20,510 bases of DNA from CAVVWJ01 sp964475685 (GCA_964475685.1 CAYYXP010000200.1:1-20510); one strand, 5' to 3'; positions 1 through 9,492 are shown, counted from the stretch's first letter. A program made the numbers and translations. Notes: generated from the letters alone by a model not told the origin.

Positions 1-623
1 CGCGCGGCGAACAAGGCCGAATCGAGGTTGGAGAGCAGGATGATCGCACGACTACCCGAATGCCGGATGGCACGGATGACCATGGTGGGGTTGCCTCCGC
101 CCGGCCGGGAGAAGTCCAGCGGGTAGAGAACCACCTTGTCCTTGAGGGCGAAACCCGCGACCGCCCCGGGCGTGAGCGCCCCGCCGACCAGGACGGCCGT
201 GCCCGAGACCGCCCGCTCCGGAGCGGGCCCCGACACCACGCGCGCCGACCGGGTAAGGGGTGCGCTGTCCACCGCGGCGCCCGCGGCGAAGACGACGCGG
301 GAGTTCGAGAGATCGAGCCGCCGGCGCGTAATGGGATAGCGCTGGAACCAGCCTCCGGCATCCCCGCCGGGCTTGAGCCCGAAGCTCCTGAATTGGTCGG
401 CGACGTACTGCGCCGTGAGCTCGAGACCGCGGCTCGGCGTGTCGCGCCCCATCATCGAGTCGTCGGCGATGATGCGGATGCGCCGGCTCACGTCGGCCGG
501 GGTGATGCCGGCGGCGGCGCGGGCCAGGGGAGATGCGGTCTGGGCGGCGAGGGGGCTGGACGCGAGGAGGAGTCCGAGCAACGGAAGACGGCGCATGCCG
601 CTCAACGTAATGCGGGACGACAT
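1..623 (-). CDS. Secreted M28-family metallopeptidase, N-terminal part (runs off the left edge)
   Basis: The frame is open from an ATG at 623 (or the in-frame ATG at 596) to the window edge with no stop, so only about 200 N-terminal residues are visible. From the second Met the protein has a typical Sec signal peptide (Arg-Arg, then a Leu-rich stretch ending in Ala-Ala-Gln). The segment ADDSMMGRDTPSRG, followed by a helix ending FGLKPGG, is the usual entry to M28 aminopeptidase-like proteins. After it comes a protease-associated (PA)-like stretch with VSGTAVLVGG and LKDKVVLYPLDF. The zinc ligands and catalytic residues of the family lie beyond the window and cannot be checked. A strong GGAGG lies about 23 nt before the 623 ATG, so the start is not settled. 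The gene is divergent from the DUF58 gene with about 54 bp between them. Family assignment is by pattern recognition; substrate unknown. Confidence 0.8.
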   Translation of the reverse strand, partial: MSSRITLSGMRRLPLLGLLLASSPLAAQTASPLARAAAGITPADVSRRIRIIADDSMMGRDTPSRGLELTAQYVADQFRSFGLKPGGDAGGWFQRYPITRRRLDLSNSRVVFAAGAAVDSAPLTRSARVVSGPAPERAVSGTAVLVGGALTPGAVAGFALKDKVVLYPLDFSRPGGGNPTMVIRAIRHSGSRAIILLSNLDSALFAA

Positions 624-677
624 CGTTGTCTCGGCCGCGTTGATTTCCTCCTTCCAGCCGCCTACGTTGCGCCGTTC

Positions 678-1604
678 ATGCCACCCCCGCCCCTCGCCTC
701 CAGCCGGATCCGGCTCGACCTTCTCGATCCCTTCGAGGTCTCGAAGCTCGGCGGCCTCGAAGTGGTCACCCAAGGGGTGGTCGAAGGGTTCCTGGCCGGC
801 CTCCATCGCTCTCCCCGCCGTGGCTTCTCCGTGGAGTTCGCCGAACACCGGATGTACCAGCCGGGCGATGACCTGCGTCATGTGGACTGGAAGATCCTCG
901 GCCGCAATGACCGCCTCTACGTGAAGCAGTTCGAGGAGGAAACCAATCTCCGGGCCATGGTCGTGTGCGACACCAGCCGTTCGATGGCCTGGACCGGATC
1001 ACCGGAGAGCGTGCTCCCCAAGCTGGCCTACGCGCAGCGGCTCATCGCCGCCCTCTCGCTCGTGCTGCTCCGCCAGCGGGATGCCACCGGGCTCATCACC
1101 TTCGACGACGACGTGCGGACCGTGCTGCCGCCCCGGGCCCGGCTGAGTCACTGGCGGCAATTGCTCGAGACGCTCGCGGCGCTGGAGCCGGGGCACGGCA
1201 CCGCCGCCGAGCCTGCGCTTCGGCGGGTGGTGCAACAGCTCCGGAGGCGGGGGCTCGTCGTGTTCGTCTCCGACCTTCTCCTCGATCGCGCACTCGCCCT
1301 CAAGGCGCTTCGATTCCTCCGGCACCGAGGCCATCAGGTCATCGTTCTCCACATCATGGACCCGGCCGAAGTGGCCCTCGGCGGACCAACTGAGGCGAGG
1401 TTCGAGGACCCGGAAAGCCGCGCCGCGGTCGTCGTGCGGCCACGTGATTGGGCGGGGGCGTACCGTGAGACGGTCCGGTCGGTCGTCGCCGAGTGGCGAC
1501 TGTCCTGTCGGAAGCACGGCATCTCCTACCATCGGGTCACGACCGATACCCCCTATGGCGTCGTGCTGCGGGAAGCCCTCTCGACTCCTTCCCGGGCGGC
1601 GTGA
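678..1604 (+). CDS. DUF58 / von Willebrand factor A-like protein
   Basis: This 308-aa protein carries the DUF58 signature around residues 61-77 (YQPGDDLRHVDWKILGR), followed by LYVKQFEEE. A vWA-like MIDAS, D98-x-S100-x-S102, follows in the segment CDTSRSM. DUF58 proteins usually work with MoxR AAA+ ATPases and Bat membrane proteins. Here the next gene is a BatA-type protein, but no moxR is visible. I place the start at the ATG at 678: the frame stays open to 60, but the upstream residues are low-complexity Arg/Gly/Ala and overlap the divergent peptidase on the opposite strand. No clear Shine-Dalgarno sequence precedes 678. The stop TGA overlaps the GTG of the next gene (GTGA), suggesting translational coupling. 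The molecular role is unknown; by analogy it is assembly or chaperoning of envelope complexes. Confidence 0.88.
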   Translation: MPPPPLASSRIRLDLLDPFEVSKLGGLEVVTQGVVEGFLAGLHRSPRRGFSVEFAEHRMYQPGDDLRHVDWKILGRNDRLYVKQFEEETNLRAMVVCDTSRSMAWTGSPESVLPKLAYAQRLIAALSLVLLRQRDATGLITFDDDVRTVLPPRARLSHWRQLLETLAALEPGHGTAAEPALRRVVQQLRRRGLVVFVSDLLLDRALALKALRFLRHRGHQVIVLHIMDPAEVALGGPTEARFEDPESRAAVVVRPRDWAGAYRETVRSVVAEWRLSCRKHGISYHRVTTDTPYGVVLREALSTPSRAA

Positions 1605-3388
1605 TCGAATTTCTCCATCCCTGGGCGCTGGCCGGACTCGCAGCTGCGGCCATCCCACTCCTTCTCCATCTCCTCGCCCGCCGTGAGCCGCCCACGGTGG
1701 TGTTTCCTGCTGTCCGGTACCTCATTGCGACGACCCAGGAACATCTCCGGCGGCTCAAGCTCCAGAACCTTCTCCTCCTGCTGGTGCGCACGGCGCTCAT
1801 CGTGGCGTTGGTGCTGGCGGCGGCGGGGCCGACGGTGGAGCGAAGCGGCCTGCCCAGTCACGCCGCGAGTGCGCTCGTGCTGATCGTCGACAACTCGCCG
1901 AGCAGCGGCGCCGTCGTCGCCGGGCCCAGCCGTCTTGCCCGGCTCCAGGAAGCGGGGCGCTCGGTGCTCTCCCGGGCGACGTCCGACGATGCTCTCTGGC
2001 TGATGACCGCCGATGGCGTACCCCGGCGGGGCGATCCCGCAGCGCTCGGGCGCCAACTCGACGCCCTGACCGTCTCGCCGTACCGGCTGGATCTCGGAAC
2101 GGCCCTCCGCCTCGCCGGCGAAGTGCTCGCCGCTGAGTCCCGGCCCGGCGAGGTGGTGCTCCTCAGCGACCTGCAGGCGAGCGCGGTCTCACCCGCCGAT
2201 GTCACCGTGCCCCTCGTCGTGGGGAGGCCCGGCGACCAGCCGGCGTGGAACGCGGGGATCGGCGATCTCGAGGCCGGCCCTCAACCGTGGTCCACCGACG
2301 GCGGGAGAGTCACCGTCTTGCTGGTCGGCGACTCCGGCGCCCCGGTGCCGGTCACGGCGCGCCTGGGTGATCGTCCCGCCCGCCAGGTCCTCGCGACCAC
2401 CGGTGGATTCGCTGTGTTTCCCCCGCTCGCGGCGCCGACGGGATGGTGGACGGTGACGGCCGAGCTCGATCCCGACGAGCTGCGGCTCGATGACCGGCGG
2501 GTCGGCGCCGTGCGGATCGCCCCGGTGGCCCGCGTCAACTGGGACTCGGCCAGCCGCTACATCGCCGCTGCCTGCGAGGTCCTGGAGACGAACCGGCGCA
2601 TCGCCCGGGGCAATGAGGTGACGATCGGACGGTTGGCGCGAGGAAGCTCGATCGTGATGCCGCCGGACGATCCCGCCGGCATCGGAGCGCTCAATCGCGC
2701 GCTGGCGGCACGCGGGGTCTCCTGGAGCTACGGCGAGCCGGTGGCCGCTCCGGCCACGACGGACAGCGGGGCCGTCCTCGGCCGGGTTCGGGTCCTGCGG
2801 CGATACGACCTCCGGCCGGCCGGCAGCGGACGGACCGGCGTGCTGATGACGGTGGGCGGGGCGCCGTGGCTGGCGAGGAGCGGCAACGTGGTGCTGATCG
2901 GAAGCCGGCTCGACCCCGAATGGACCGACCTCCCGGTGTCGGCCGGATTCATGCCGTTCATGGATGCGCTGCTCAACCGTATGTCACGGGGCGAGGTCGT
3001 GATCGCCGGCGGCACGCCGGCCGATCCTGTCCAGCTTCCGGATCTCGTCACCGGCGTACGCCAGGGCGAGCGCGAGTGGCGGGTCGAGGGCGGAGGGGCC
3101 TTCGTCCCCCGGGAGACCGGGGTCTACTACCTCATGGCCGGTGGCGACACCGTCGGCGCTCTCAGCTCGAATCTCGATCCGCGGGAGTCACGGCTCGTCC
3201 GCGCGTCCGACACCCGGGTCAGGACGCTGTGGCGGGGGGCGCGGATCGTGGAGATCGACGGGGCCGGCGACGCCGCGTTCTCGGCGGCGGCGAGAGGCGA
3301 TCTACGCGGCCCGCTGCTCTGGCTCGCCCTGCTGCTCGGACTCACCGAGGTGGTTCTCGCCAGCACGATGCGGCGAGGAGGGACATGA
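1601..3388 (+). CDS. BatA-type N-terminal domain membrane protein with degenerate vWA domain
   Basis: This 595-aa protein opens with the BatA/aerotolerance N-terminal signature: VIEFLHPWALAGLAAAAIPL, then LLLHLLARREPP and FPAVRYL. It includes a first membrane helix (about residues 6-24) and a second in LLLLVRTALIVALVLAAAG (about 56-75). A vWA-like region follows with a MIDAS-like D97-N-S99-P-S101. A long beta-rich periplasmic region comes next, and a C-terminal membrane helix (LLWLALLLGLTEVVLAS) ends in a basic tail. The start is the GTG at 1601, overlapping the DUF58 stop by 4 nt; an extension to 1493 would lie inside the DUF58 gene and lacks family similarity. The family is linked to envelope stress and aerotolerance in Bacteroides, but its biochemistry is unclear. 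The stop overlaps the mfd ATG (ATGA), so the three genes look translationally coupled. Confidence 0.87.
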   Translation: MIEFLHPWALAGLAAAAIPLLLHLLARREPPTVVFPAVRYLIATTQEHLRRLKLQNLLLLLVRTALIVALVLAAAGPTVERSGLPSHAASALVLIVDNSPSSGAVVAGPSRLARLQEAGRSVLSRATSDDALWLMTADGVPRRGDPAALGRQLDALTVSPYRLDLGTALRLAGEVLAAESRPGEVVLLSDLQASAVSPADVTVPLVVGRPGDQPAWNAGIGDLEAGPQPWSTDGGRVTVLLVGDSGAPVPVTARLGDRPARQVLATTGGFAVFPPLAAPTGWWTVTAELDPDELRLDDRRVGAVRIAPVARVNWDSASRYIAAACEVLETNRRIARGNEVTIGRLARGSSIVMPPDDPAGIGALNRALAARGVSWSYGEPVAAPATTDSGAVLGRVRVLRRYDLRPAGSGRTGVLMTVGGAPWLARSGNVVLIGSRLDPEWTDLPVSAGFMPFMDALLNRMSRGEVVIAGGTPADPVQLPDLVTGVRQGEREWRVEGGGAFVPRETGVYYLMAGGDTVGALSSNLDPRESRLVRASDTRVRTLWRGARIVEIDGAGDAAFSAAARGDLRGPLLWLALLLGLTEVVLASTMRRGGT

Positions 3389-6300
3389 GCCTGCCGACGG
3401 TGCTCGACGCCTTCGAGCGGACGCCCGCCGTCCGCGAGCTTGCCGAGCGCCTTCCCTCGCGCGGCGCGGCGCTCAGGCTGGGTGGCCTTCCCGGATCGAG
3501 CGGGGCGGTGCTCGCGGCGTGGCTGGCGGGGCGATTTCCCCAGCGCCTGCTCGCGGTGGTCGCGCCGACGCCGGGAGACGCCGAGCGGTGGCTCACCGAT
3601 CTGGCGCACCTCACCGACGGAAGCGTGGCGCTCTATCCGCAGCGGGAGGCGCTCGGAGAGGAGGAGCCTCACTACGAGATCGCCGGCGAGCGCGCCGAGA
3701 CCATCGAGGCGCTGCTGCAGGGGCGGCTCCGGATTCTGGTCACGACGGCCCGCGCAACCGCCGAGCGGACGCTGGTTCCCGCGGCGCTGGAGCGGCTGCG
3801 GCTGCGGCTTGCTCCGGGGGAGCGGCGCCCGCCCGGCGACGTCGCGCGTACGCTCGAACGCATGGGTTATCGCCGGGTGCCGACGGTCACCGAGGTGGCC
3901 GAGTTCAGCGGCCGCGGCGGCATTCTCGATGTGTACGGGTTCGGCATGGCGGTGCCGGCCCGCCTCGAGTGGTGGGGCGACGACATCTCGTCCATTCGCG
4001 GGTTCGATCTCACGACCCAGCGGTCCCTCGAGGAGCTGAGCGAGATCACCGTGCTCCCGGTGAGCACCGATGCGGTCAAGGAGGAATCGGACGCGAAGGC
4101 TCCCTCCTCGCGCCTCACCCTGCTCGATCTCCTCCCCTCCGACACCCTGGTCCTCGAGGAGGCCTCCGGCCCCGATCGCGACGAGGTGCGCCGGGCTTGG
4201 AATGAAGCGGAGCACCATCTCGACGTGGCCCGCCGGCTCGGCGAGGACGTGCCGAGCCGCGACGCCATCCTGGTGACTCCCGACGCGTGGGAGGCCCGCC
4301 TCGGTGGCTTCCCCCGCCTGTTGCTCCGCGACGAACAGGTGGATCTCCAGCTCGGGTTCTTCCCGCCGGAAAAGGTGGACCGCGATCTCAACCGGCTCCG
4401 CTCGCTCCTGGCGGGCCCGCCGCCCACGCTCATCCTGTGCGACAACGAGGGCCAGCTCGAGCGACTCGAGGAGCTGCTGGACGAGGGCGGCCGCGGCCTG
4501 GGTCGCGCGACGCTCGCCGTCGGCGCCCTCGACGGCGGCTTCGTCATGCCGCTGCTCCGGGTCATGACCGATCACGAGATCTTCCGCCGCGCCCGCCGGC
4601 TGCGGCGGTCTCGGCGATACCGCCAGGCCGCGCCGTCCGCCGCCACCGGCACGCTCACGCTGGGGGACTACGTCGTCCACCTGGACCATGGCATAGGCAT
4701 CTACCGGGGCATCGACACCATAACGGCGGGGGAGGCCACCCTCGAGGTGGCCATCGTCGAGTACGAGGGCGGCGACCGGCTCAACGTCCCGCTCTACCGG
4801 CTCGACCAGCTCGAGCGGTATCGCTCGGCGGGCGACGACGGCGACCGGCCGCCGCCGCGGCTCCACCGGCTGGGCGGTTCGAGCTGGCAGCGGGTCCGCG
4901 AGAAGACCCGCGCGGCCATCCAGCACATGGCCGGCGAGCTGCTCGACCTGTACGCGCGCCGCACGGTGTCCGGCGGGTACGCCTTTCCGCCGGACACGCG
5001 CTGGCAACGCGAGCTGGAATCGAGCTTTCTCTACGAGGACACCCCGGATCAGCGGAAGGCGACGGAGGAAGTGAAGGCCGACATGGAACGGCCCCGTCCG
5101 ATGGACCGTCTCCTCGTGGGCGACGTGGGATACGGGAAGACGGAGATCGCGGTGCGGGCGGCGTTCAAGGCGGTGCAGGGCGGGAAACAGACGGCGCTCC
5201 TGGTGCCGACGACGATTCTGGCCGAGCAACATGGGCGGACTTTCGCGGAGCGCCTGGCCGACTTCCCGGTCAGCATCGAGGTGCTGTCCCGCTTCCGGAC
5301 GCCGAAGGAGCAGAAGGCCGCCCTGGAGCGGCTGGCCAGCGGGGCCACCGACGTCGTGATCGGCACCCACCGGTTGCTCTCGCGGGACGTCGAGTTCCAC
5401 GATCTCGGGCTGCTGATCGTGGACGAGGAACACCGGTTCGGGGTGAAGCACAAGGAGCGGCTCAAGGCGCTCCGGCTCTCGGTGGACGTCCTGACGCTGA
5501 CGGCGACACCGATCCCCCGGACGCTCCACCTCTCGCTCGCCGGGCTCCGCGATCTGACCCTCATCGAGACCCCTCCCCGCGACCGGTCGGCGATCCTCAC
5601 CTTCGTGGAGCCGTGGGACGACGGGCTCCTCGACGAGGCCTTCGCGCGGGAGATCGACCGCGGCGGGCAGGTCTTCATGGTGCACAACAGGATCGAGACC
5701 ATCGACACCATCGCGGCGCGGGTGCGCGCGCTCGCGCCGCGGGCCCGGGTCGGGGTCGCCCACGGGCAGATGGCGGCGGAGCAGCTGGAGACGGTCATGC
5801 AGCAGTTCGTCGCGGCCGAGGTGGACATCCTGGTGAGCACCATGATCGTCGAGTCGGGCCTCGACGTCCCCAACGCCAACACGATGGTGGTGCAGGACGC
5901 GCACCGCTTCGGGCTGGCCCAGCTCTACCAGCTCCGGGGGCGGGTCGGCCGCAGCCACCGCCGGGCCTACTGCTACCTGCTGGTGCCCGACACGATCGAC
6001 GCCGACGCCGAAGAGCGGCTCAAGGTGCTGGAGCATCACACCGAGCTGGGCGCCGGCTACCGGATCGCGCTCAAGGACCTGGAGATCCGCGGCGCCGGCA
6101 ATCTTCTCGGCGCCGAGCAGTCGGGCCACGCGCAGGCCGTCGGCTTCGATCTCTACATGCGCTGGCTGGAGGAAACGGTGCGGTCGCTGCGGGGGCAGGG
6201 GACGGTGGAACAACCGGCGCCTCCCGACGTGGTTCTCGACCGGCCCGCCCATCTGCCCGACCGGTTCATCCCGGACGACGATGCCAAGCTCGATCTCTAC

Positions 6301-6654
6301 CGGCGACTGGCGCGGGCCGCGTCGTCCGGCGACATTGATGGGCTGCGCGATGAACTGCGCGAACGCTTCGGGCCGCTCCCGCCCGAGGCGGAGATGCTGC
6401 TCGACATGGCCCGGCTGCGCGTGCTCGGCGCGGCTCTGGGCCTTCAGCACGTACTGGTCCGGGGCGACGAGGCCCGCCTCACGTTCCGGGCGGGAACGGC
6501 GCCGCGGCTCACCGGCCTGACGACCGCGCTCGACGATGTGCAACTCGCCGCCGAGGTGCGGCGCACGGTGCCCCTGTCGCTGCGGCTGACGCGGCTCGGC
6601 GGGGAGCCCCTCGTACCGGCGCTGGTGCGCGCACTCCGCGGCGTGGCGGCGTAG
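3385..6654 (+). CDS. mfd: Transcription-repair coupling factor Mfd
   Basis: This 1089-aa protein is close to the 1148 aa of E. coli Mfd. Mfd is a DNA translocase that removes RNA polymerase stalled at lesions and recruits UvrA. Visible parts in order: an N-terminal UvrB-like module (HYEIAGERAETIEALLQG near 95-115; FSGRGGILDVYGFG near 174-187); an RNA-polymerase-interacting CarD-like domain from about residue 424 (LGDYVVHLDHGIGIYRGI); Walker A GDVGYGKT at 579-586; DEEH box at 680-683 followed by RFGVKHKERLK; motif III TLTATPIPRTL; motif VI QLRGRVGR at 849-856; and a C-terminal D7 regulatory domain from about 940. The ATG at 3385 overlaps the upstream stop by 4 nt. The frame extends upstream to 2866, but only as a shadow of the preceding gene. 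Genetic linkage of mfd to BatA/DUF58 genes is unusual; the function itself is clear. Confidence 0.97.
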   Translation: MSLPTVLDAFERTPAVRELAERLPSRGAALRLGGLPGSSGAVLAAWLAGRFPQRLLAVVAPTPGDAERWLTDLAHLTDGSVALYPQREALGEEEPHYEIAGERAETIEALLQGRLRILVTTARATAERTLVPAALERLRLRLAPGERRPPGDVARTLERMGYRRVPTVTEVAEFSGRGGILDVYGFGMAVPARLEWWGDDISSIRGFDLTTQRSLEELSEITVLPVSTDAVKEESDAKAPSSRLTLLDLLPSDTLVLEEASGPDRDEVRRAWNEAEHHLDVARRLGEDVPSRDAILVTPDAWEARLGGFPRLLLRDEQVDLQLGFFPPEKVDRDLNRLRSLLAGPPPTLILCDNEGQLERLEELLDEGGRGLGRATLAVGALDGGFVMPLLRVMTDHEIFRRARRLRRSRRYRQAAPSAATGTLTLGDYVVHLDHGIGIYRGIDTITAGEATLEVAIVEYEGGDRLNVPLYRLDQLERYRSAGDDGDRPPPRLHRLGGSSWQRVREKTRAAIQHMAGELLDLYARRTVSGGYAFPPDTRWQRELESSFLYEDTPDQRKATEEVKADMERPRPMDRLLVGDVGYGKTEIAVRAAFKAVQGGKQTALLVPTTILAEQHGRTFAERLADFPVSIEVLSRFRTPKEQKAALERLASGATDVVIGTHRLLSRDVEFHDLGLLIVDEEHRFGVKHKERLKALRLSVDVLTLTATPIPRTLHLSLAGLRDLTLIETPPRDRSAILTFVEPWDDGLLDEAFAREIDRGGQVFMVHNRIETIDTIAARVRALAPRARVGVAHGQMAAEQLETVMQQFVAAEVDILVSTMIVESGLDVPNANTMVVQDAHRFGLAQLYQLRGRVGRSHRRAYCYLLVPDTIDADAEERLKVLEHHTELGAGYRIALKDLEIRGAGNLLGAEQSGHAQAVGFDLYMRWLEETVRSLRGQGTVEQPAPPDVVLDRPAHLPDRFIPDDDAKLDLYRRLARAASSGDIDGLRDELRERFGPLPPEAEMLLDMARLRVLGAALGLQHVLVRGDEARLTFRAGTAPRLTGLTTALDDVQLAAEVRRTVPLSLRLTRLGGEPLVPALVRALRGVAA

Positions 6655-6672
6655 ACAACTTCTGGAGATTTC

Positions 6673-8151
6673 ATGCGACGTATCGTGACCCCGGCCGGCC
6701 TGCTCGCGCTCTCCCTCCTCCTCCTCGGGTCGGGCGGCTGCTCCAACTTCCGCGATCTCTTCTCGGCCCACGCCGACGTGGCGGCGGAGGCCGGCGGACA
6801 GGAGCTGCCGGCGGCGCGGCTGGCGCAGATCATGAGCTCGGCGGGGAAGGGCGTGCAGGTCAGCCGGGAGACCGCGCACTTCGTCGCAAATGTGTGGGTT
6901 GATTACGCCCTGCTGGGCCAGGCCGTGACCCATGGCAAGCTGCCGGTCGATTCCGCCAGCGTGGCCGAGGCCGTCTGGCCGGAGATCTCCGAGATCAGGG
7001 GAACCCGGTGGCACGACACCCTCATGGCCCGGCGGGGCACCTTCCCCGATTCGTCGATCGACAGCCTGTACCGTGTGCCCGACCTGCGGACCATCCAGCA
7101 CATCCTCTTCGCGGTCCGATCCAAGGCGCCGCCCGCGGCGAAGGACTCGGTGAAGCGGCAGGCCGATCAGGCATTGGGCAGGATCCGGAAGGGCGCCTCG
7201 TTCAACCAGCTTGCCGCCACCCTCTCGAAGGACCCAGGCAGCGCGGCCGACAGCGGCTTCCTCCCCACCGGCCCGCGGGGACGGTTCGTTCCCGCCTTCG
7301 ACAGCGTGGTGTGGTCGCTGGAGCCGGGACAGGTGAGCGGCCTCGTCGAGACACCGTTCGGCTATCACATCATCAAGCGCCCGACTCTGGGGGACGCCCG
7401 TGAGCACCTGTCGGACTTCCTCGTCGAGCAGGCCGGACAACGCCTCGACTCCCTCTACATGGACAGCCTGTCGGCCGCCAACGACGTCGAGGTCCTGGCG
7501 AGCGCGCCGGCCGCCATGCGTGCGGCGGCCGAATCGGCCGACCAGTCACGGCGGTCGACCAAGGAGCTGGTGCGGTTCACGGGCGGCGCGCTCACGATCC
7601 GGGAGTACCTGCGCTGGGTGCGGGCGCTCCCGCCCCAGTACTCCGGGCAGCTCAGGACCGCGAACGACACCATGCTCATCCGCTTCGCGAAGATCCTGAC
7701 GCAGAACCTGCTGTTGCTGCGTGAGGCCGATTCGGCCAAGGTGGGACTCACCCCCCTCGAGTGGGAGTCGCTGGAGAACAAGTATCTCGGGCAGCTCGAC
7801 ACGCTCAAGAGGGAAATGTCGCTCGACCAGAGCGACGTCACCGACACCTCGACTCCGCTCGCCGAGCGCGAGAAGGTGGCCCAGCTCATGGTCGAGCGCT
7901 ACTTCGATCAGCTCATCGCGGGCAAGGGGAGGCTCCGCCCGCTGCCCTCCGCCCTCGCGACGCTGCTGCGGGAACGGATCCCGTACCGGGTGCACGAGGC
8001 GGGCATCACCCGCGCCGTGGAGTTGGCCGCGGACATGAAGGCCAGGGCCGACAGCGCCGCCCCTCCGGGCGCCATGCAGCGCGCTCCGGGGCCGCCGCCG
8101 CTCCCTCTCCCGAACGGCGGGGCCCCGGCGCCGAGCCAGCCGGGCAAGTAG
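6673..8151 (+). CDS. PpiC-type parvulin peptidyl-prolyl isomerase, probable lipoprotein
   Basis: This 492-aa exported protein has an N-terminal hydrophobic stretch ending in GSGGC at Cys23, consistent with a lipoprotein signal, although the lipobox is atypical (Ser at -3). A parvulin domain covers about residues 137-238. It opens with TIQHILFAV, contains LAATLSKDPGSAADSGFLP, and closes with ETPFGYHIIKR, the canonical parvulin ending. The flanking regions are helical, as in PrsA/SurA-like foldases, and the C-terminus is rich in Pro, Ala and Gly. The ATG at 6673 has GGAG seven nt upstream. It follows mfd by 18 nt and precedes surA by 2 nt, so the two chaperones are almost certainly co-transcribed. 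The likely role is folding of exported or outer-membrane proteins in the periplasm. Specific clients cannot be read from sequence. Confidence 0.9.
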   Translation: MRRIVTPAGLLALSLLLLGSGGCSNFRDLFSAHADVAAEAGGQELPAARLAQIMSSAGKGVQVSRETAHFVANVWVDYALLGQAVTHGKLPVDSASVAEAVWPEISEIRGTRWHDTLMARRGTFPDSSIDSLYRVPDLRTIQHILFAVRSKAPPAAKDSVKRQADQALGRIRKGASFNQLAATLSKDPGSAADSGFLPTGPRGRFVPAFDSVVWSLEPGQVSGLVETPFGYHIIKRPTLGDAREHLSDFLVEQAGQRLDSLYMDSLSAANDVEVLASAPAAMRAAAESADQSRRSTKELVRFTGGALTIREYLRWVRALPPQYSGQLRTANDTMLIRFAKILTQNLLLLREADSAKVGLTPLEWESLENKYLGQLDTLKREMSLDQSDVTDTSTPLAEREKVAQLMVERYFDQLIAGKGRLRPLPSALATLLRERIPYRVHEAGITRAVELAADMKARADSAAPPGAMQRAPGPPPLPLPNGGAPAPSQPGK

Positions 8152-8153
8152 CC

Positions 8154-9476
8154 GTGCGACGTCGCGGGCTTGCCGGGGCGGGCCTCATCATGATGGCGGC
8201 GGTGTGGTCGCCGTCGGCCGCGCAGCAGCCCGCGGCGGACAGCACTATGGTCGTCGACAAGGTGCTCGCCGTGGTCGGCAATCGGCCGGTACTCGCCTCG
8301 CAGGTGGACGAGGAGATCTTCTCCCGCTCGCAGGGGCAACCGCCCCCCAGCGACCCCGAAGCCATCGCGGCGCTCCGCAAGGAAGTTCTCCAGTCCATCG
8401 TGGACGAAGAACTGCTGGTGCAGAAGGCGCAGCGCGACACCAGCATTCAGGTGACCGATCAGGAGATCGCAGACGGGGTCGAACAGCAGGTGCGGAAGGT
8501 GCGCGGCAACTTCACCTCCGAGGTGGACTACCGCGCGGAGCTGAAGAAGGCCGGGTTCGAGACGCCGGAGGAGTACCGGCGCTGGCTCACCGATCAGCAG
8601 CGGCGGGCCGCCTATCAGAATCGCATGATCGAGAAGCTCCGGGCCGATGGGAAGCTCAAGCCGGTGCCCCCCACCGAGCAGGAGATGAGGGCGTACTTCG
8701 ACGAGCAGAAGGCCAACCTCGGCTCCCGCCCGGCGACGGTCTCCTTCCGCCAGATCGTGGTCACTCCCCAGGCGTCGCCCGAGGCCAGGGAGCGGGCCAG
8801 GGCCAAGGCCGATTCGATCCTCCTGGAGCTCCGGAGCGGGGCCGACTTCGCGACCGTCGCCAAGCGATTCTCCCAGGATCCCGGCTCGAAGGACCAGGGC
8901 GGCTCGCTCAACTGGTTCAGGCGCGGCGTGATGGTGCCGGAGTTCGAGCGCGTGGCGTTCGGCCTCAGGCCCGGTGTCGTTTCCGACCCGGTCGAGTCGC
9001 CGTTCGGGTACCACCTCATCCAGGTGGAGAGGGTGCAACCCGGCGAAGTCCAGGCGCGGCACATTCTCATCGTCCCCGAGATCGACTCGGCGCATGTGGA
9101 CAGCGCCCGGGCGCGCGCCGACACCGTGCGCGCCAGGCTCATGGCCGGCGCGTCGTTCGATTCGCTCCAGCGGCTGTACCACGATCCGTCGGCGGAGAAG
9201 CAGGCGGAACACGTTCCGGCCGACAAGCTGCCGGAGCACTACGCCAAGGTCATCGGCGAGGCCGACTCCGGCGCCGTCACCCCGATCTTCACGCTGCCCG
9301 GCACTGGTGGCCGGGAGCAGTTTGCCGTCGTTCAGGTGACCGGGCGGCGGCCGCAGGGTGACATCCGGTACGAGGACGTGAAGGACCGCATCCGCGAACA
9401 GCTCGGCCAGCAGCTCGCCATCCGCCGTTACCTCGACCGGCTGCGCAAGTCCACCTACGTGGACGTGAGGTCGTAA
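8154..9476 (+). CDS. surA: SurA-like periplasmic chaperone / peptidyl-prolyl isomerase
   Basis: This 440-aa protein starts at a GTG 2 nt after the preceding stop. The frame is open further upstream, but that part is a shadow of the upstream gene. A signal peptide (VRRRGLAGAG... to SAAQQ, about 23 residues) is followed by a SurA N-terminal domain: VVDKVLAVVGNRPVLASQVD, then LQSIVDEELLVQKAQ. Parvulin domain 1 spans about 195-293 (TVSFRQIVV, RFSQDPGSKDQGGSLNWF, ESPFGYHLIQVE). Parvulin-like domain 2 spans about 297-400 (ARHILIVPEID) and lacks the usual GGxL/FGYH features, so it may be non-catalytic. The C-terminal helix (VKDRIREQLGQQLAIRRYL) completes the SurA layout. SurA escorts outer-membrane proteins to the BAM complex. 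The neighbour pdxA matches the surA-pdxA order known from E. coli. Confidence 0.92.
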   Translation: MRRRGLAGAGLIMMAAVWSPSAAQQPAADSTMVVDKVLAVVGNRPVLASQVDEEIFSRSQGQPPPSDPEAIAALRKEVLQSIVDEELLVQKAQRDTSIQVTDQEIADGVEQQVRKVRGNFTSEVDYRAELKKAGFETPEEYRRWLTDQQRRAAYQNRMIEKLRADGKLKPVPPTEQEMRAYFDEQKANLGSRPATVSFRQIVVTPQASPEARERARAKADSILLELRSGADFATVAKRFSQDPGSKDQGGSLNWFRRGVMVPEFERVAFGLRPGVVSDPVESPFGYHLIQVERVQPGEVQARHILIVPEIDSAHVDSARARADTVRARLMAGASFDSLQRLYHDPSAEKQAEHVPADKLPEHYAKVIGEADSGAVTPIFTLPGTGGREQFAVVQVTGRRPQGDIRYEDVKDRIREQLGQQLAIRRYLDRLRKSTYVDVRS

Positions 9477-9492
9477 CCCCCGCCGGATCCCC

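Noticed and set aside
60..677. N-terminal extension of the DUF58 protein to position 60
   Set aside because: The extension lacks DUF58 similarity, is low-complexity, and lies opposite a clear signal-peptide-bearing M28 peptidase on the minus strand.
3127..7440. A 1437-codon open frame on the minus strand opposite mfd
   Set aside because: It is the mirror of the high-GC mfd coding frame; its translation is Arg/Gly/His-rich without any recognisable domain, while the plus strand encodes a textbook Mfd.
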